Shown here one piece after another: positions 26,306 through 36,561 of a stretch of 64,000 bases of DNA. Each line of letters starts with the position of its first letter. Position 1 is the first letter of the stretch. A program made the position numbers and the translations under genes. The DNA comes from Pseudomonas orientalis (GTDB lineage: Bacteria > Pseudomonadota > Gammaproteobacteria > Pseudomonadales > Pseudomonadaceae), in the NCBI RefSeq assembly GCF_001439815.1, contig NZ_JYLM01000002.1, forward strand, positions 496,001-560,000. The letters run 5' to 3'. The notes below the pieces were generated by a model. It saw only the letters and a program-made list of their open reading frames with translations. It was not told where the DNA came from and ran no database searches.

Positions 26306-27358
26306 TCAGCGTTGCAGTGAGGTCTGGCCGGGCAAGTCGGCGACCAGTTGCTCAAGGAACATCGCCAGGGCGACTTCTTCGGCCTTGAGGCCCTTGCGCA
26401 CCCTCGGCTTGGGCAACTTCGACAGCTCGCCCAGGCTGAAATGCTCAAGCACCGCCGGGTGGATATAGCACTTGCGACACACCGCCGGCGTATTGCCCAG
26501 TTGCCTCGCGACGTCCTTGACCATGCTGACCACATGGCGCTTGGCGTCGGACTCCGGCTGCCATGCCAACTCGCGCAGCACCGCCAGCGCCATGGCCGTG
26601 CCGGCCCAGGTGCGGTAGTCCTTGGCGGTAAAGTCTTCGCCGGTCAGGCTATGCAGGTACGCGTTGACGTCCTGGGAGCTGACGGTATGGCGTTCGCCGT
26701 GTTCGTCCAGGTACTGGAACAGGTTCTGTCCGGGCAGTTCCATGCACCGCTTGACCACACTGGCCAGGCGCCGGTCCTTGACGCTGATTTGATGCTCCAC
26801 GCCGCTCTTGCCGCGAAACTGGAATTTTATCTCGCTGCCCTTGATGTCCACGTGGCGGTTGCGCAGGGTGGTCAGGCCATAGGATTTATTGTCGCGGGCG
26901 TACTGAGTATTGCCGACGCGGATCAGCGTGGCATCGAGCAACATCACCACCGTGGCCAGCACTTTTTCGCGGGTGAAGCCGGGCTCGGCGATCTGTGCTT
27001 CCAATTGTTTGCGCAACTTGGGCAAGGCAGCGCCGAAGGCCTGCAGCCGCGCATATTTGTCGCTGTCGCGCACCTCACGCCAGCGCCCATGATAGCGATA
27101 CTGCTTGCGGCCTCGGGCGTCGCGGCCGGTGGCTTGCAGGTGGCCGCGCGGGTCGGCGCAGATCCACACATCGGTGTAGGCGGGCGGCACCGCCAGCGCA
27201 TTCAGGCGCTTGATTTCATCGGCATCGGTGATGCGTTCGCCGTCGGGGCCGAAATACTGGAACTTGCCGCGCAGCTTTTTGCGGCGGATGCCGGGTTGGC
27301 TGTCGTCAACGTAATGCAGGTCACGGGGTAGATCGGCGGGCAGCGCAGAGTCGGGCAT
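26306..27358 (-). CDS. DNA topoisomerase IB (poxvirus-type)
   Basis: A 350-residue type IB topoisomerase that relaxes supercoils through a 3'-phosphotyrosyl intermediate. The N-terminal beta domain includes GRDARGRKQYRYH; the catalytic core includes KDYRTWAGT and the nucleophile Y298 in CRKCYIHP. Bacterial members are common in pseudomonads. Monocistronic. Confidence 0.9.
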   Translation of the reverse strand: MPDSALPADLPRDLHYVDDSQPGIRRKKLRGKFQYFGPDGERITDADEIKRLNALAVPPAYTDVWICADPRGHLQATGRDARGRKQYRYHGRWREVRDSDKYARLQAFGAALPKLRKQLEAQIAEPGFTREKVLATVVMLLDATLIRVGNTQYARDNKSYGLTTLRNRHVDIKGSEIKFQFRGKSGVEHQISVKDRRLASVVKRCMELPGQNLFQYLDEHGERHTVSSQDVNAYLHSLTGEDFTAKDYRTWAGTAMALAVLRELAWQPESDAKRHVVSMVKDVARQLGNTPAVCRKCYIHPAVLEHFSLGELSKLPKPRVRKGLKAEEVALAMFLEQLVADLPGQTSLQR

Positions 27359-27433
27359 GGTGCGGGTTCCTTGGCAATGGATCAGGCCGGTATGTCTGAT
27401 TGACCGCGTCGTTCTGCGGTCGTGCCAAATGGT

Positions 27434-28513
27434 TTAGGCCAGCACCGCCACCGCCTTGATCTGCGCCCACAACACCTGTCCCGGCTGCACATTCAGCTGG
27501 TCCCGCGAGAACCGCGTAATGCGCGCCAGCAACGGCGTGCCACCGACATTCAGGCGCACCAGTGCATGGGCGCTGTTATCCGCCGCAACGTCCTGGATGA
27601 CGGTCACCGGCAGGCGGTTGAGGATGCTGCTGTGCTCCTGCGCCTGGTGGCTGAGGCTTACATCCCGTGCCTGAATCTTGACCCGCAGCTGTTTGCCCAG
27701 GGCCATCGGCGTGTGGGCCACGCGTATCTGCAAGGGGCAATCGGGCAGTTGCAGGGTGAGCAACTGATAGTGCTCGTCGTAGGCAATCACGCTGCCAGTG
27801 ACCACCACGCCGGCATCGTCGCCCCGCGCCAGGGGCAGATCGAGCCGCGCCAGGGTTTCGCCGATGGGGCCGCTGGCCTGGACCTTGCCGTCGCCGAGCA
27901 GGACGAGGTGGTCGGCCAGGCGCGCCACTTCGTCCTGGGCATGGCTGACGTACAACACGGGAATATCCAGCTCGTCGTGCAGGCGTTCGAGGTAAGGCAG
28001 GATTTCGTTTTTGCGCTGGCTGTCGAGGGCCGCCAGGGGTTCATCCATCAGCAGCAAGCGGGGACTGGTGAGCAGGGCGCGGGCAATGCCGACGCGCTGG
28101 CGCTCACCACCGGACAGGTGCTGCGGGTCACGTTCAAGCAGGTGAGCGATACCCAGCAGCTCAGTGGCCTGGGCCATGTCCACGCGCCGCTGTGCGCGTG
28201 GGATGCGCTTGAGGCCGAACGCCAGGTTTTCCCGCACCGACAGATGGGAGAACAGGCTCGCCTCCTGGAATACGTAGCCCAGGGCGCGTTTGTGCGCAGG
28301 CACGAACAGCCCGTTACGGCTGTCTTGCCAGACCTCGTCGTTGATCTGCACAAACCCGTCAGCGGCGCGCTCCAGGCCGGCGATACAGCGCAGGCAGCTG
28401 GTCTTGCCGGAGCCGGAAGGGCCGTAAAGCGCGGTGACGCCACGGCCGGGCAATTGCAGTTCCACATCCAGCGCGAAGCCTGTGTACTTCAGGTGCAGGC
28501 GTACCTCAATCAT
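27434..28513 (-). CDS. modC: Molybdate ABC transporter ATPase ModC
   Basis: A 359-residue ATPase: Walker [10 protein letters not shown], signature LSGGERQR, Walker [13 protein letters not shown], followed by a C-terminal TOBE/Mop domain (about 290-355, [18 protein letters not shown]) that binds molybdate. The ATG at 28513 is within the end of modB; a nearby upstream TTG is less likely. Confidence 0.93.
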   Translation of the reverse strand: MIEVRLHLKYTGFALDVELQLPGRGVTALYGPSGSGKTSCLRCIAGLERAADGFVQINDEVWQDSRNGLFVPAHKRALGYVFQEASLFSHLSVRENLAFGLKRIPRAQRRVDMAQATELLGIAHLLERDPQHLSGGERQRVGIARALLTSPRLLLMDEPLAALDSQRKNEILPYLERLHDELDIPVLYVSHAQDEVARLADHLVLLGDGKVQASGPIGETLARLDLPLARGDDAGVVVTGSVIAYDEHYQLLTLQLPDCPLQIRVAHTPMALGKQLRVKIQARDVSLSHQAQEHSSILNRLPVTVIQDVAADNSAHALVRLNVGGTPLLARITRFSRDQLNVQPGQVLWAQIKAVAVLA

Positions 28514-28518
28514 CGCGA

Positions 28519-29199
28519 TCAGCTCCAACCCATTTTGGTTTTACGGCTGGAGTAGAGCGCCAGCAACACAAGGAACGCGAACACCACCATCGCGCCGGCC
28601 AGCCAGTGGGCCTGGGCGTACTCCATGGCTTCGACGTGGTCGTAGATCTGCACCGAGGCCACCCGGGTCTTGTCCGGGATATTGCCGCCGATCATCAGCA
28701 CCACGCCGAACTCGCCGACGGTATGGGCGAAGCCGAGGATCGACGCCGTAATAAAACCTGGGCGAGCCAGCGGCAGGATCACCGTGAAAAAGGTGTCCCA
28801 GGGACTGGCCCGCAAGGTCGCGGCCACTTCCAGCGGGCGCGTGCCGATGGCCGAGAACGCGTTCTGCAACGGTTGCACCACGAAGGGCATGGAGTAAATC
28901 ACCGAGCCGACCACCAGCCCGGCAAAGCTGAAGGTCAGGGTGCCCAGGCCCAGCCATTGGGTGAACTGACCGACGTAGCCATTGGGCCCCATGGTCAACA
29001 GTAAGTAGAAGCCGATAACCGTCGGCGGCAGCACCAACGGCAACGCGACGATTGCACCAATGGGGCCGCGCCACCAGGAGCGGGTGCGCGACAGCCACAG
29101 GGCGATTGGCGTACCGATCAGCAGCAGGATCACCGTGGTCAGCGAGGCCAGTTTGACCGTCAGCCAGATCGCGGAAAAATCAGCGCTCGTGAGTGGCAT
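28519..29199 (-). CDS. modB: Molybdate ABC transporter permease ModB
   Basis: A 226-residue permease with five to six segments, motifs [14 protein letters not shown] and [25 protein letters not shown] (EAA loop). It starts one base before the modA stop and ends five bases before modC. Confidence 0.93.
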   Translation of the reverse strand: MPLTSADFSAIWLTVKLASLTTVILLLIGTPIALWLSRTRSWWRGPIGAIVALPLVLPPTVIGFYLLLTMGPNGYVGQFTQWLGLGTLTFSFAGLVVGSVIYSMPFVVQPLQNAFSAIGTRPLEVAATLRASPWDTFFTVILPLARPGFITASILGFAHTVGEFGVVLMIGGNIPDKTRVASVQIYDHVEAMEYAQAHWLAGAMVVFAFLVLLALYSSRKTKMGWS

Positions 29200-30036
<837 letters not shown>

Positions 30037-30057
30037 TTACTGAAGGTGCTCGGGGCT

Positions 30058-31116
30058 CTAGCCCAGTTTGGCCAATGCCTGCGCAGCCAGTCGGCGGGTC
30101 AGGTCGTAAGTTGAACGTTCGTGGCCCAGACGCAAAGCCTGGCCCGCCCACAGGTTGCTGAAATCCGCTTCGTTCCTGGCCTTGAGGGGCATCAATGCAC
30201 CACCGGCCCGTGGAAATGCCGGCGCGGCCGGGTTGATCGCGCCCAGCTCGCGCATCACGCGGTTGATAATGCCCCGCGCCGGGCGGCCGGTGAACAGGTT
30301 GGTGAGGGCTGTTTCGCTGGCCTGGGCATGCCGCAGGGCATGGTGATGGGCAGCGCTGACGCTGGCTTCGGGGGTGAACAGGTACGCCGTACCGATCTGC
30401 ACCGCCGAGGCGCCCAGGGCAAACGCCGCGAGCATCCCGCGCGAATCCGCGATACCACCGGCCGCGATCACCGGCACGCTGACGGCGTCGACAACTTGCG
30501 GCAGCAGCGCCATCAAGCCGATCTGACTGTTGAGGTCGTCACTGAGAAACATACCGCGGTGCCCGCCGGCCTCGATGCCCATTGCGATAATTGCATCACA
30601 GCCGTGCTGTTCCAGCCAGACCGCTTCCTCCACCGTCGTGGCCGATGAAAGCACCTTGGCGCCGCTGGCTTTTACCCGGTCCACCAAGGCTTTTTCCGGC
30701 AGGCCGAAGTGAAAGCTGACGACTTCAGGCCGGAAGGTTTCGATCACTTCACACGCCGCTTGATTGAAGGGGGCACGATTGGAGACCGGGGTCGGCGCAG
30801 CAAAATCGGCGCCCAGTTCGCGGTAGTAGGGCTCCAGCAACGCTTTCCAGCGGCGGTCCTGCTCCGGGTTCGCTTCGGGCGCCTGATGGCAGAAAAAGTT
30901 GACATTAAGAGGGCGGGTGCCGGCTTGGCGAATGAGGGTCAACGCGTCGCGCAGTTGCTCGATGCTCAGCGCCGCGGCGGGCATGGAGCCCAGTGCGCCG
31001 GCCTGGCTGGCGGCAATCACCATCGCGGTGGTGGTCGCGCCCGCCATGGGTGCCTGAATGATGGGCAGGTCGATGCCCAGCAGATTGAGAATGCGCGCGT
31101 CTGGCCAGGTACTCAT
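30058..31116 (-). CDS. Nitronate monooxygenase-family flavoprotein
   Basis: A 352-residue TIM-barrel FMN enzyme. Signature elements are GIDLPIIQAPMAGATT, MGIEAGGHRGMF, VPVIAAGGIADSRGM and ALGASAVQIGTAYL. It probably oxidises alkyl nitronates or acts as an NAD(P)H:quinone reductase. Monocistronic. Confidence 0.85.
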   Translation of the reverse strand: MSTWPDARILNLLGIDLPIIQAPMAGATTTAMVIAASQAGALGSMPAAALSIEQLRDALTLIRQAGTRPLNVNFFCHQAPEANPEQDRRWKALLEPYYRELGADFAAPTPVSNRAPFNQAACEVIETFRPEVVSFHFGLPEKALVDRVKASGAKVLSSATTVEEAVWLEQHGCDAIIAMGIEAGGHRGMFLSDDLNSQIGLMALLPQVVDAVSVPVIAAGGIADSRGMLAAFALGASAVQIGTAYLFTPEASVSAAHHHALRHAQASETALTNLFTGRPARGIINRVMRELGAINPAAPAFPRAGGALMPLKARNEADFSNLWAGQALRLGHERSTYDLTRRLAAQALAKLG

Positions 31117-31225
31117 GGGATGCGTCTCCAGCGTCAGTGAGGCTTTTCGCTGTTTTAGCAGGGCCCTTGGCGCCCGGCCAGTCTGTTTTATTCACTGGAC
31201 GAGGGCGCTGCTTTATGCAACGGGC

Positions 31226-32272
31226 TCAGTCCGATGCTTCCCGCTCCAGCAACGTGCGCTTGCGCTCGACGCCCCAGCGGTAGCCGGACAGGCCACCGTC
31301 GCTGCGCACCACGCGATGACAGGGGATTGCCACCGCCAGGCGGTTGGCGCCACAGGCCTGGGCCACCGCGCGACATGCGGTGGGCGCGCCGATCCGCTGG
31401 GCAATCTGCGCATAGCTGGCCGTGCTGCCTACCGGAATGTCGCGCAGCGCCTGCCACACCCGTTCCTGGAAAGCCGTGCCGCGCAGATCCAGCGGCAGGT
31501 CCAGGCCCAGGGCGGGCGCTTCGATAAAGCCCACGACCTGGGCGATCAATTGTTCGAAACCCCGATCCGCGCCGAGCAGTTCGGCGTTGGGGAATTGGTC
31601 CTGCAGGTTCCGCACCAGCGTATCCGGATCATCGCCCAGCAGAATCGCACATACGCCGCGCTGACTCTGCGCCACCAGAATCGCCCCCAGCGAGCATTGG
31701 CCCACTGCAAAACGAATCCGGTTGTTGGCACCGCCGGCCTTGTACTCCCGTGGTTTCATGCCGAGCACCTGGTCAGCCGCCGCATAAAAGCGGCTGTTGG
31801 AATTGAAGCCGGCGTCGTACAGCGTATCGGTGACCGACTGCTGCCCCTTGAGCCCATCACGCACCTTGCGCGAGCGCAGGGCACCCGCGTACGCCTTGGG
31901 CGTCAGGCCGGTGATGGCTTTGAACACCCGATGGAAATGGAACGAACTCAAGCCGGCCTGGCGCGCGAGGGCCTCCAGGCTGGGTGGCGTTTCGGCCTGT
32001 TCTATCTGGCGACACGCGTCGGCGACCAGCTTGCCATGGTGGGCGGCCCGTTGGGTCTGGTCGCCGGCGGCGCGTCGGCTGGGTCGATAACCGGCGGCTT
32101 CGGCGTGTGCCGGGGTGTCGAAGAATTCGATGTTTTCCGGGCGCGGCAAACGTGAGGCACTGCTGGGACGGCAGTACACACCGGTGGTTTTCACACCGTA
32201 GACAAACAGTCCGTCGGCCTTGGCATCGCGGGCAACGATGGCGGCCCAGCGTGGGTCCAGTGGGTTGTTCAT
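31226..32272 (-). CDS. ada: Ada-type regulator / O6-methylguanine-DNA methyltransferase with incomplete zinc site
   Basis: A 348-residue three-part protein: Ada metal-binding N-domain, AraC helix-turn-helix (LARQAGLSSFHFHRVFKAITG), and a C-terminal methyltransferase with active-site C318 in IPCHRVVR. Of the four N-domain zinc cysteines known in E. coli Ada (38, 42, 69, 72), only the first is kept (C34 in VYCRPS); the others are S38, S65 and A68. It can probably repair O6-methylguanine, but phosphotriester sensing is doubtful. The ATG at 32272 is preferred over a GTG at 32281. Downstream of alkB in the same operon. Confidence 0.87.
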   Translation of the reverse strand: MNNPLDPRWAAIVARDAKADGLFVYGVKTTGVYCRPSSASRLPRPENIEFFDTPAHAEAAGYRPSRRAAGDQTQRAAHHGKLVADACRQIEQAETPPSLEALARQAGLSSFHFHRVFKAITGLTPKAYAGALRSRKVRDGLKGQQSVTDTLYDAGFNSNSRFYAAADQVLGMKPREYKAGGANNRIRFAVGQCSLGAILVAQSQRGVCAILLGDDPDTLVRNLQDQFPNAELLGADRGFEQLIAQVVGFIEAPALGLDLPLDLRGTAFQERVWQALRDIPVGSTASYAQIAQRIGAPTACRAVAQACGANRLAVAIPCHRVVRSDGGLSGYRWGVERKRTLLEREASD

Positions 32273-32347
32273 GGCCTGCACTCTTGTGTGGTGATCGGCA
32301 GATTAGCCCTACGGTTTGCGCTCGACACTCCGAAGCTTGCGGTCAAA

Positions 32348-33013
32348 TCAGCCGGCGGTACGAAAGGTCAGGTTGATGCGTTGCGGCCCCATGATCGGGT
32401 GCTCGCCTTCGCGGATCGGCATCACCCCATGGTAGCGCAGGCGATCGACACCGCCCCAGACCACCACATCACCGTGAAACAGCGAGACTTTTTGTGCCTT
32501 GTCACTGCGCTGATGGCCGCCGAACAGGAAAATCGCCGGCAGGCCGAGGGACACCGACACCACTGGCGCGTCATAGCCCCGCTCGTTCTTGTCCTGGTGC
32601 AGCGACATCTTGGCACCGGGTACATACCGATTGATCAGGCAGGCATCCGGCGAGAAATCGCTGAAACCTGCCGCGTTTGCTGCGCAGATGGCCAATTCAC
32701 GCAACGCGTCGGGCATTGCCGGCCAGGGTTGCCGGCTGCGCGGATCGATGGCGCTGTAGCGATAGCCGCGCGTGTCGGTGGTCCAACCCAGCGCGCCACA
32801 ACTGCTCAGCGCGGCCGACATGGTGAAGCCGCCGGGCGTGACCATTTGCCGAAACGGCGACTGGGCCAGGACACGCCGCAACTCAGGCAATAAACGCTCA
32901 ATCCAGGGCAGGGCGTAGCCCCTCAGGACGTAAGACTCTTCGCCAATCTGCTCGCGCCCTGCAGGTTGCTGCAGAGCATCATCGCCGAACAGGTCAGCCG
33001 TAGGCCCCGGCAT
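32348..33013 (-). CDS. alkB: DNA oxidative demethylase AlkB
   Basis: A 221-residue Fe(II)/2-oxoglutarate dioxygenase that repairs 1-methyladenine and 3-methylcytosine. Iron ligands are seen in SLHQDKNE (H, D) and RLRYHGV (distal H); the 2-oxoglutarate arginines are in RINLTFR. It starts 3 bases after the 55-residue upstream gene and is 75 bases ahead of ada. Confidence 0.93.
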   Translation of the reverse strand: MPGPTADLFGDDALQQPAGREQIGEESYVLRGYALPWIERLLPELRRVLAQSPFRQMVTPGGFTMSAALSSCGALGWTTDTRGYRYSAIDPRSRQPWPAMPDALRELAICAANAAGFSDFSPDACLINRYVPGAKMSLHQDKNERGYDAPVVSVSLGLPAIFLFGGHQRSDKAQKVSLFHGDVVVWGGVDRLRYHGVMPIREGEHPIMGPQRINLTFRTAG

Positions 33014-33016
33014 GGC

Positions 33017-33184
33017 TTACAGCGCCTTGCTCACGTTGATGTCAGTAATTTCGTCGCTTGCATCGTGGATTTTCGCCAGGGCTTGGCGGGCTTCTTCGAC
33101 GCTGTTGCTGGTCAACTGGGCAAATTCGAAGCGACGTTCGCCGTTGAGTTTGTACTTGATGACGTATTTGATCGTGGTGTTCAC
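33017..33184 (-). CDS. Small conserved-looking protein in the alkB operon (55 aa)
   Basis: GTG start at 33184 with AAGGA upstream; the 55-residue product runs NTTIKYVIKYKLNGERRFEF to ITDINVSKAL, a beta-beta-alpha-like pattern. It ends 3 bases before the alkB start, so it is coupled to alkB. Not recognised. Confidence 0.65.
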   Translation of the reverse strand: MNTTIKYVIKYKLNGERRFEFAQLTSNSVEEARQALAKIHDASDEITDINVSKAL

Positions 33185-33208
33185 GGCTTTTTCCTTACGG
33201 TGTTCGGG

Positions 33209-33511
33209 TCAGCTCAGCTTGGTGCTGGTGCGACGAACGATGCGAATCTTGTGGGACAGCGCCGGTTTGCGGGTCACACTGATGGCGCGGCGTGTGACCA
33301 CATCCAGGGTAATGTTCCAGAAACCCGTGCTGGGCGCGGTGATTTTCGCCGGGAATTTGTCGAATGCGCCACCGTGATAAGTATGGCGGCCGCCGTTCTT
33401 GAAGCTGCGAAAATTCGCATCGCTCATCAGACGGATATTACAGGTCTGTGAGCATTCGATGACGACAATGTCCCCCTCGTTAAGGTGCTCACGCTGATGG
33501 ATGAATTTCAT
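33209..33511 (-). CDS. DUF1883 protein
   Basis: A 100-residue beta-rich protein, MKFIHQREHLNEGDIVVIEC... with NGGRHTYHGGAFDKFPAKI, typical of DUF1883. Function unknown. First gene of the DUF1883-orf55-alkB-ada run. Confidence 0.82.
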   Translation of the reverse strand: MKFIHQREHLNEGDIVVIECSQTCNIRLMSDANFRSFKNGGRHTYHGGAFDKFPAKITAPSTGFWNITLDVVTRRAISVTRKPALSHKIRIVRRTSTKLS

Positions 33512-33723
33512 GGGGTGTCTCCAGAAGGGCTTTTTCTGAAAAATCAGAACGATACGTAGGTTAAGATGGAGTTTATCAGCCCCAGCGCGATTATTATCGG
33601 GCCGTCGTCGACGACTTCGACAATTTAAAACAGTTATTTACCGAGTTTTTAGAGATAAATCCTACATTGGCGGGAGAAATTCCCTATGCCCGCTGTCGTA
33701 GGGTCTTTATCGGAGGTTTTAGT

Positions 33724-34074
33724 ATGAAGTGGAGTGTGTTGGTGCTGGCCTTGGCAATAGGTGGGTGTGCTTCGGTTGCCGATATCAAGCAGACCCCACC
33801 CACGTTGGTGGTCATTTCCGGGAAAAAGCCGCAGGAATATGCGGCATGCGTGGTGCGTAAATTGGAGGCGACACGTCGTCCCCCACAGATCGAACCCCAT
33901 AAGGAAGGTATTCAAGTGATCGTGCCGCAGAAGTTTTCGGCCGATCCGTCAGCGATCTTCGAAATCGAGGACCGCTCCAGTGGCAGCAGCATCAAGCTCT
34001 ATGAAAGCATGTCCAACGTGCCGATTCGCCCGGGCGATGTGAAAAAAGCCGGGGAGGATTGCATTTCCGGCTAA
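33724..34074 (+). CDS. Small lipoprotein
   Basis: A 116-residue protein with lipobox ALAIGGCAS and a C-terminal domain including KPQEYAACVVRKLEATRRPP. CGGAGG precedes the ATG. Unknown function; ends in a clear terminator. Confidence 0.75.
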   Translation: MKWSVLVLALAIGGCASVADIKQTPPTLVVISGKKPQEYAACVVRKLEATRRPPQIEPHKEGIQVIVPQKFSADPSAIFEIEDRSSGSSIKLYESMSNVPIRPGDVKKAGEDCISG

Positions 34075-34106
34075 GCCAGGGCGTATTTCCACGAACTGAA
34101 TCCGAT

Positions 34107-34164
34107 AAAAGCCCCACCCTGTAAGGAACGAGTCTCTTCGCTCCTGCAGAGTGGGGCTTTTTTT
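34107..34164 (+). terminator. Rho-independent terminator
   Basis: AAAAGCCCCAC paired with GTGGGGCTTTTTTT around a 30-base middle that also folds weakly. Confidence 0.75.
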
Positions 34165-34262
34165 GTACTTTATTTGGTGTTGTAGCAGAAGGCCAATTCC
34201 CCTACCATCTGTGCGGTTATGCAGTTATTGCCTAAGCTTATAACTATAAACATGGAGCTGTG

Positions 34263-34910
34263 ATGATGTCTCTGGAGCGAGCACTGGTGGGGGGCGCGTT
34301 ATGGTTGCTGTTGGGCAACGCTTACGCGCTTGACGGCAACAGGATCTTTACCGAGGGCGGTTCGCAACCCGGCGCGATGCCCTGTGTGGCCTGTCATGGC
34401 GCCGATGGCCTGGGGCTGGCCGCGGCGGGTTTCCCCCGGCTGGCGGGTTTGCCGGCGCAATACGTGCGCCGGCAATTGGCGGACTACGCCAGTGGCGCGC
34501 GAAGTCATCCGGTGATGCAGCCGCTGGCAAGCGCGCTCACCGATGCCGAAATCGCTGCACTGAGTGATGCCGTGGCCGCGATGCCTGCCCCCATGATCGC
34601 TGCGGCAACCCGTAGCGAAATGCCTGCCAACCCGATACAAAAACTGGCCCTGCAAGGTGCGTGGGAACGGCAGATCCCCGCATGCGTCAGTTGCCACGGC
34701 CCCGCCGGTGTCGGCGTGGGGGATGCATTCCCGCCCTTGGCCGGCCAACCCGCCGCTTATCTGGTGGCGCAACTGAACGCTTGGCAGAACGGCACGCGGC
34801 GCAACGATCCCAATGACCTGATGGGACACATCGCCAAAGCCCTGCCCCCTGATGAGGTGCAGGGCGTGGCCCATTACTTCGCCTCCTTACCCCTGGAGGC
34901 CAAGCCATGA
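34263..34910 (+). CDS. tsdB: Dihaem cytochrome c (TsdB-like, c4 type)
   Basis: A 215-residue periplasmic cytochrome with a signal peptide and two haem sites, CVACHGADGLG near residue 40 and CVSCHGPAGVG near 140, as in cytochrome c4 duplications. Its stop overlaps the next cytochrome by 4 bases. TsdB is the known electron acceptor of TsdA in Pseudomonas stutzeri, so this role is likely. Start uncertain between 34260, 34263 and 34266. Confidence 0.78.
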   Translation: MMSLERALVGGALWLLLGNAYALDGNRIFTEGGSQPGAMPCVACHGADGLGLAAAGFPRLAGLPAQYVRRQLADYASGARSHPVMQPLASALTDAEIAALSDAVAAMPAPMIAAATRSEMPANPIQKLALQGAWERQIPACVSCHGPAGVGVGDAFPPLAGQPAAYLVAQLNAWQNGTRRNDPNDLMGHIAKALPPDEVQGVAHYFASLPLEAKP

Positions 34911-35818
34911 AGGCGATCCTATTGATGGGAATGCTGATTGCATTGCCTGCCCAGGCGACAACGATCGCCATGGAAGATCAGTCGCAATTGCAGGCCGTGA
35001 AGCCTCCCAACGCCCCGGCGTTTCAACCGCCCCGGGAGAGCGAACTGCCGGACAATGCCTACGGCAAGCTGGTCAGGCAGGGCTACGGTTTGTTCGTGGA
35101 CACCAAGCGCCTGGCGCCGCAATTTGTCGGCAACGGGCTCAATTGCAGCAACTGCCATCTGGATCAGGGCCGCATGGCCAATTCGGCGCCGTTGTGGGGC
35201 GCGTATCCCATGTATCCGGCTTATCGCAAGAAGAACGACAAGGTCAATACCTTTGCCGAGCGTTTGCAGGGCTGCTTCCAGTTCAGCATGAACGGCGGTA
35301 CACCGCCGGCTGCAGACAGTCCCGAGATTACCGCGCTGTCGGTGTACGCCTACTGGCTCTCCAGCAAGGCGCCGTTGGGTGTTGAACTGCCGGGGCGCGG
35401 CTATCCCGATGTGGCGCAACCGGCCAGCGGCTACGACCTGGCTCGAGGCGCGCAGGTGTACAACGGGCAGTGCGCCATATGCCATGGTGCGCAAGGGCAG
35501 GGGCAGAAAGTCGGCGAGGGGTATGTGATGCCGCCGTTATGGGGTAAGGATTCCTACAACTGGGGGGCTGGCATGCACCGGATCAACACGGCAGCGTCCT
35601 TCATCAAGCACAACATGCCGTTGGGCAAGATCGGCAGCTTGAGCGATCAGCAGGCGTGGGATGTCGCCGCGTATATCAACAGCCACGAGCGCCCTCAGGA
35701 TCCGAGGCTGGTTGAGGGGTCGATCGAGAAGACCCGTATCAAGTTTCACGCCAATGACGGGGTCAATCTCTATGGTCAGACGGTGGATGGCGTGTTGATC
35801 GGGCAAGGCATCCGTTAA
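34907..35818 (+). CDS. tsdA: Thiosulfate dehydrogenase (tetrathionate-forming) TsdA
   Basis: A 303-residue dihaem cytochrome c that oxidises thiosulfate to tetrathionate or reverses this. The signal peptide (LLMGMLIALPAQA) is followed by haem 1 at C80-x2-C83-H84 and haem 2 at C189-x2-C192-H193. The ERLQGCFQFSMNG segment carries C123, matching the unusual cysteine axial ligand of TsdA. Coupled to tsdB. Confidence 0.85.
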   Translation: MKAILLMGMLIALPAQATTIAMEDQSQLQAVKPPNAPAFQPPRESELPDNAYGKLVRQGYGLFVDTKRLAPQFVGNGLNCSNCHLDQGRMANSAPLWGAYPMYPAYRKKNDKVNTFAERLQGCFQFSMNGGTPPAADSPEITALSVYAYWLSSKAPLGVELPGRGYPDVAQPASGYDLARGAQVYNGQCAICHGAQGQGQKVGEGYVMPPLWGKDSYNWGAGMHRINTAASFIKHNMPLGKIGSLSDQQAWDVAAYINSHERPQDPRLVEGSIEKTRIKFHANDGVNLYGQTVDGVLIGQGIR

Positions 35819-35842
35819 ACTGTCGGTCACTGCCTACAAAAA

Positions 35843-35871
35843 TGCCGCTCAAACCCTCGGTCTGAGCGGCA
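35843..35871. terminator. Hairpin after tsdA
   Basis: TGCCGCTCA and TGAGCGGCA arms 25 bases after the tsdA stop. The run of A before it on the plus strand makes it a better minus-strand terminator, but it may act in both directions. Confidence 0.5.
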
Positions 35872-35895
35872 CTGCCCTGCCTGGAACGTCCCAAT

Positions 35896-36126
35896 ATGAA
35901 GCGAGAACATGTCACAGCCCGCCATGCCGAAGGTCAGATCACGGCGACCCACGTCATCCAGAACCCTGCCGACCTGGGCGAGTGGATCGTATTTTTCAAG
36001 AAAAGTGACGGACGCAGTTACTTCCTGGTGGACGATCAGGATGAGGTCGAGTCATTCCCGCGCCTGGATGACTTGATCGACACCCTGCGTGGCCTGGGGA
36101 TCAAGTTCGCCGAAGTTCACCTGTAG
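35896..36126 (+). CDS. Hypothetical protein (76 aa)
   Basis: A 76-residue soluble protein, MKREHVTARHAEGQITATHV..., with WIVFFKKSDGRSYFLVDD and a C-terminal helix. Not recognised. Only a weak GGA ribosome site is visible. It converges with the lipoprotein at 36136. Confidence 0.6.
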   Translation: MKREHVTARHAEGQITATHVIQNPADLGEWIVFFKKSDGRSYFLVDDQDEVESFPRLDDLIDTLRGLGIKFAEVHL

Positions 36127-36135
36127 CGCCAAGGC

Positions 36136-36417
36136 TTACTTGCACACCACCAGGACGCTGCGGCTTTTGAAATTGCCCACGTCCTTGCCCAGGGTCTGTT
36201 CGCTTTCCTTGAGTGCAGGGGTTCCGTCGGTCCCGACGATGCGGTAGCCGGTGCCCGCGCAGGAGGCGTCGGCTTTCTCGTAGCAACTGGCCCACGAGTT
36301 GGCTTCGCCCGAGCAGTCGATGGTCAGGCCTTGTTCGCCATTTTTCAGGTAAGTGTCGGATGTGGTGGTGCAGCCGGCCAGCGCCAATACCGCAGTGAGT
36401 GCCAGGATCTTGTTCAT
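36136..36417 (-). CDS. Small lipoprotein (93 aa)
   Basis: Lipobox ALAGCTTTSD near residue 16 and four further cysteines in the mature part (IDCSGEANSWASCYEKADASC), suggesting disulfides. Start at 36417 chosen because the lipoprotein signal begins there. Unknown function. Confidence 0.7.
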   Translation of the reverse strand: MNKILALTAVLALAGCTTTSDTYLKNGEQGLTIDCSGEANSWASCYEKADASCAGTGYRIVGTDGTPALKESEQTLGKDVGNFKSRSVLVVCK

Positions 36418-36515
36418 AGAGAGTTGTCTTCGAAGGTGTTGAGGGGGAGCGCTGACACTGTCGTGGGGCGTTGACGGAAGATTATAGCGAACTGCCATCT
36501 AGGTACAGTCAAACA

Positions 36516-36542
36516 CAAAAAAGCCCCGCTTTGCGGGGTTTG
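36516..36542 (-). terminator. Terminator of the 61-residue gene
   Basis: GCCCCGC-TTT-GCGGGG hairpin followed on the minus strand by a T-run. Confidence 0.8.
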
Positions 36543-36561
36543 CGTTGCAAGACCGTGTGGC

